Source of the DNA: Numida meleagris
Taxonomy: Eukaryota; Chordata; Aves; Galliformes; Numididae
Reading direction: 5' to 3'
Length of the DNA: 64,000 nt
NCBI RefSeq assembly: GCF_002078875.1
Contig: NC_034421.1
Span: 5,680,499-5,744,498, forward strand
Notes under the pieces: model-generated
Told to the model about the DNA's origin: nothing
The model's database searches: none
Seen by the model: the letters and a program-made list of their open reading frames with translations, nothing else
In this document: piece by piece, positions 63,154-64,000 of the stretch
Position numbering within the stretch: position 1 is the stretch's first letter
How the letters are laid out: each line of letters begins with the position of its first letter
Program-made: the position numbers and the translations under genes

Positions 63154-63341
63154 ATAGAATCATAGAGTCATTAAGGTCGGAAAAGTCCTCCAAGATCATC
63201 AAGCCCACTGCCCATGTCCCTCAGTGCCACATCTCCATGGTTCTTAACACCTCTGAGGTCTGTGACCCCAACACCTCCCTGGGCAGCAGTGCCAGTGCCT
63301 GACTGCTCTTTCAGAGAAGAAATTGTTCCTAATATCCAACC
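63154..63341 (-). mobile_element. CR1 LINE fragment, 3' end, minus orientation
   Basis: Starts with ATAGAATCATAGAGTCATTAAGG, the terminal CR1 repeat in reverse complement. CAAGATCATCAAGCCCACTG, CCCTCAGTGCCACATCTCCATGGTTCTTAACACC, CTCCCTGGGCAGCAGTGCC and AATATCCAACCTG follow. Confidence 0.95.
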
Positions 63342-64000
63342 TGAAATGATGCAGGTTGTGGAAGGTCTGAGGCATCTGATCTCTTTCTGAGCTGCTGATG
63401 GTGCCTAAATTCTGCTGAGTGCCCAGGACAGGGACCGGGGCTTGGGCAAACCCCACGATGCCCTGTGGATATGCACAAACTATGACATTGAGCACAGCAT
63501 TAGCCAAGGCTCCAGGCAGTGATGGGTATTGCCAATACGCGGTCTCCCTTCTGATGAATAAGCAAGACAGGAACACTGAAGGGTGAATACAAAACCAGCA
63601 TTATTGGCAAAAAGTCTTCCCAGTGTCCAGACATGGCAAAATTCATGCAGATGGATGCATCCCCCTGCGTACAGGGAACATAAAGGTAACATTTCCTTTA
63701 ATTAAAATATACCTGCTTCTCAAAGCTAATCTTCTCTTAATAAGCAAAACTCACTGTGCCCTCTCCAGCAACCTCTGCGCACAGTGTTAATTAAACATGG
63801 CATCCTCTGACAATGCATCAAGCTGGCAGCAGGAGGCAAAATATGCCTTGGCAATGCCTGAGAAAGCCAACTGTGAGCCCAGTCAGTATCCAGTCACCAC
63901 CATCCCCAGCAACTTTGCACCACTTCTTTTTTTTTCCTTTTTGAAGTTCTGCTGCGATGTCATTTACAAAACAAACATGCAGAGAAAAACAAACACTAAC
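63342..64000. other. Right-edge non-coding sequence
   Basis: Unique sequence after the last CR1. I see a T-rich tract at about 63927-63944 and nothing else that can be supported. Confidence 0.6.

Noticed and set aside
1..64000. SSTR5, C1QTNF8 or SOX8 coding sequence expected from synteny
   Set aside because: No long GPCR frame, no collagen/C1q frame and no HMG-box frame was found on either strand.

Overview
This is a vertebrate nuclear genome window, most likely from a bird and possibly a galliform such as chicken. All ten interspersed-repeat sites I can recognise are 3'-truncated CR1 LINE copies, the dominant avian retrotransposon. There is one dense CpG island, and no bacterial-style packed coding, SINE family or LTR element is visible. 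Almost all open reading frames in the window are chance frames in non-coding DNA.

Only one protein-coding gene is supported. The minus strand at 12044-12309 encodes the first 88 residues, plus two bases of codon 89, of a T-type voltage-gated calcium channel alpha-1 subunit. The best match is CACNA1H (Cav3.2). The start codon lies 15 bases inside an exon with a clean CAG acceptor at 12325-12327. The exon ends at an exact ATATCCTTT sequence, the consensus 5' splice site of U12-type AT-AC introns, at the position where the conserved Cys-Asn-Pro codons stop. A CpG island at about 12130-13270 covers this exon and the promoter side, and one or two untranslated first exons with good donors can be proposed at 12600 and 13127.

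Layout: 1-12043 is the 5' part of the long AT-AC intron of CACNA1H, with two CR1 copies, an AC microsatellite and A-rich tracts. 12044-13270 holds the coding exon, intron 1, candidate untranslated exons and the CpG-island promoter. 13271-64000 is more than 50 kb of upstream sequence with no convincing gene. It holds eight CR1 loci, one of them a tail-to-tail inverted pair, short tandem repeats, and several AT-rich, CR1-free blocks dense in homeodomain-, POU- and SOX-like words. These blocks look like conserved non-coding (enhancer) sequence, but I cannot test conservation.

In mammals the region upstream of CACNA1H contains C1QTNF8, SSTR5 and SOX8. None of them is seen here, so the upstream part is read as a regulatory or intergenic landscape. 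I saw no convincing tRNA, rRNA, CRISPR array, intact transposon or viral element.
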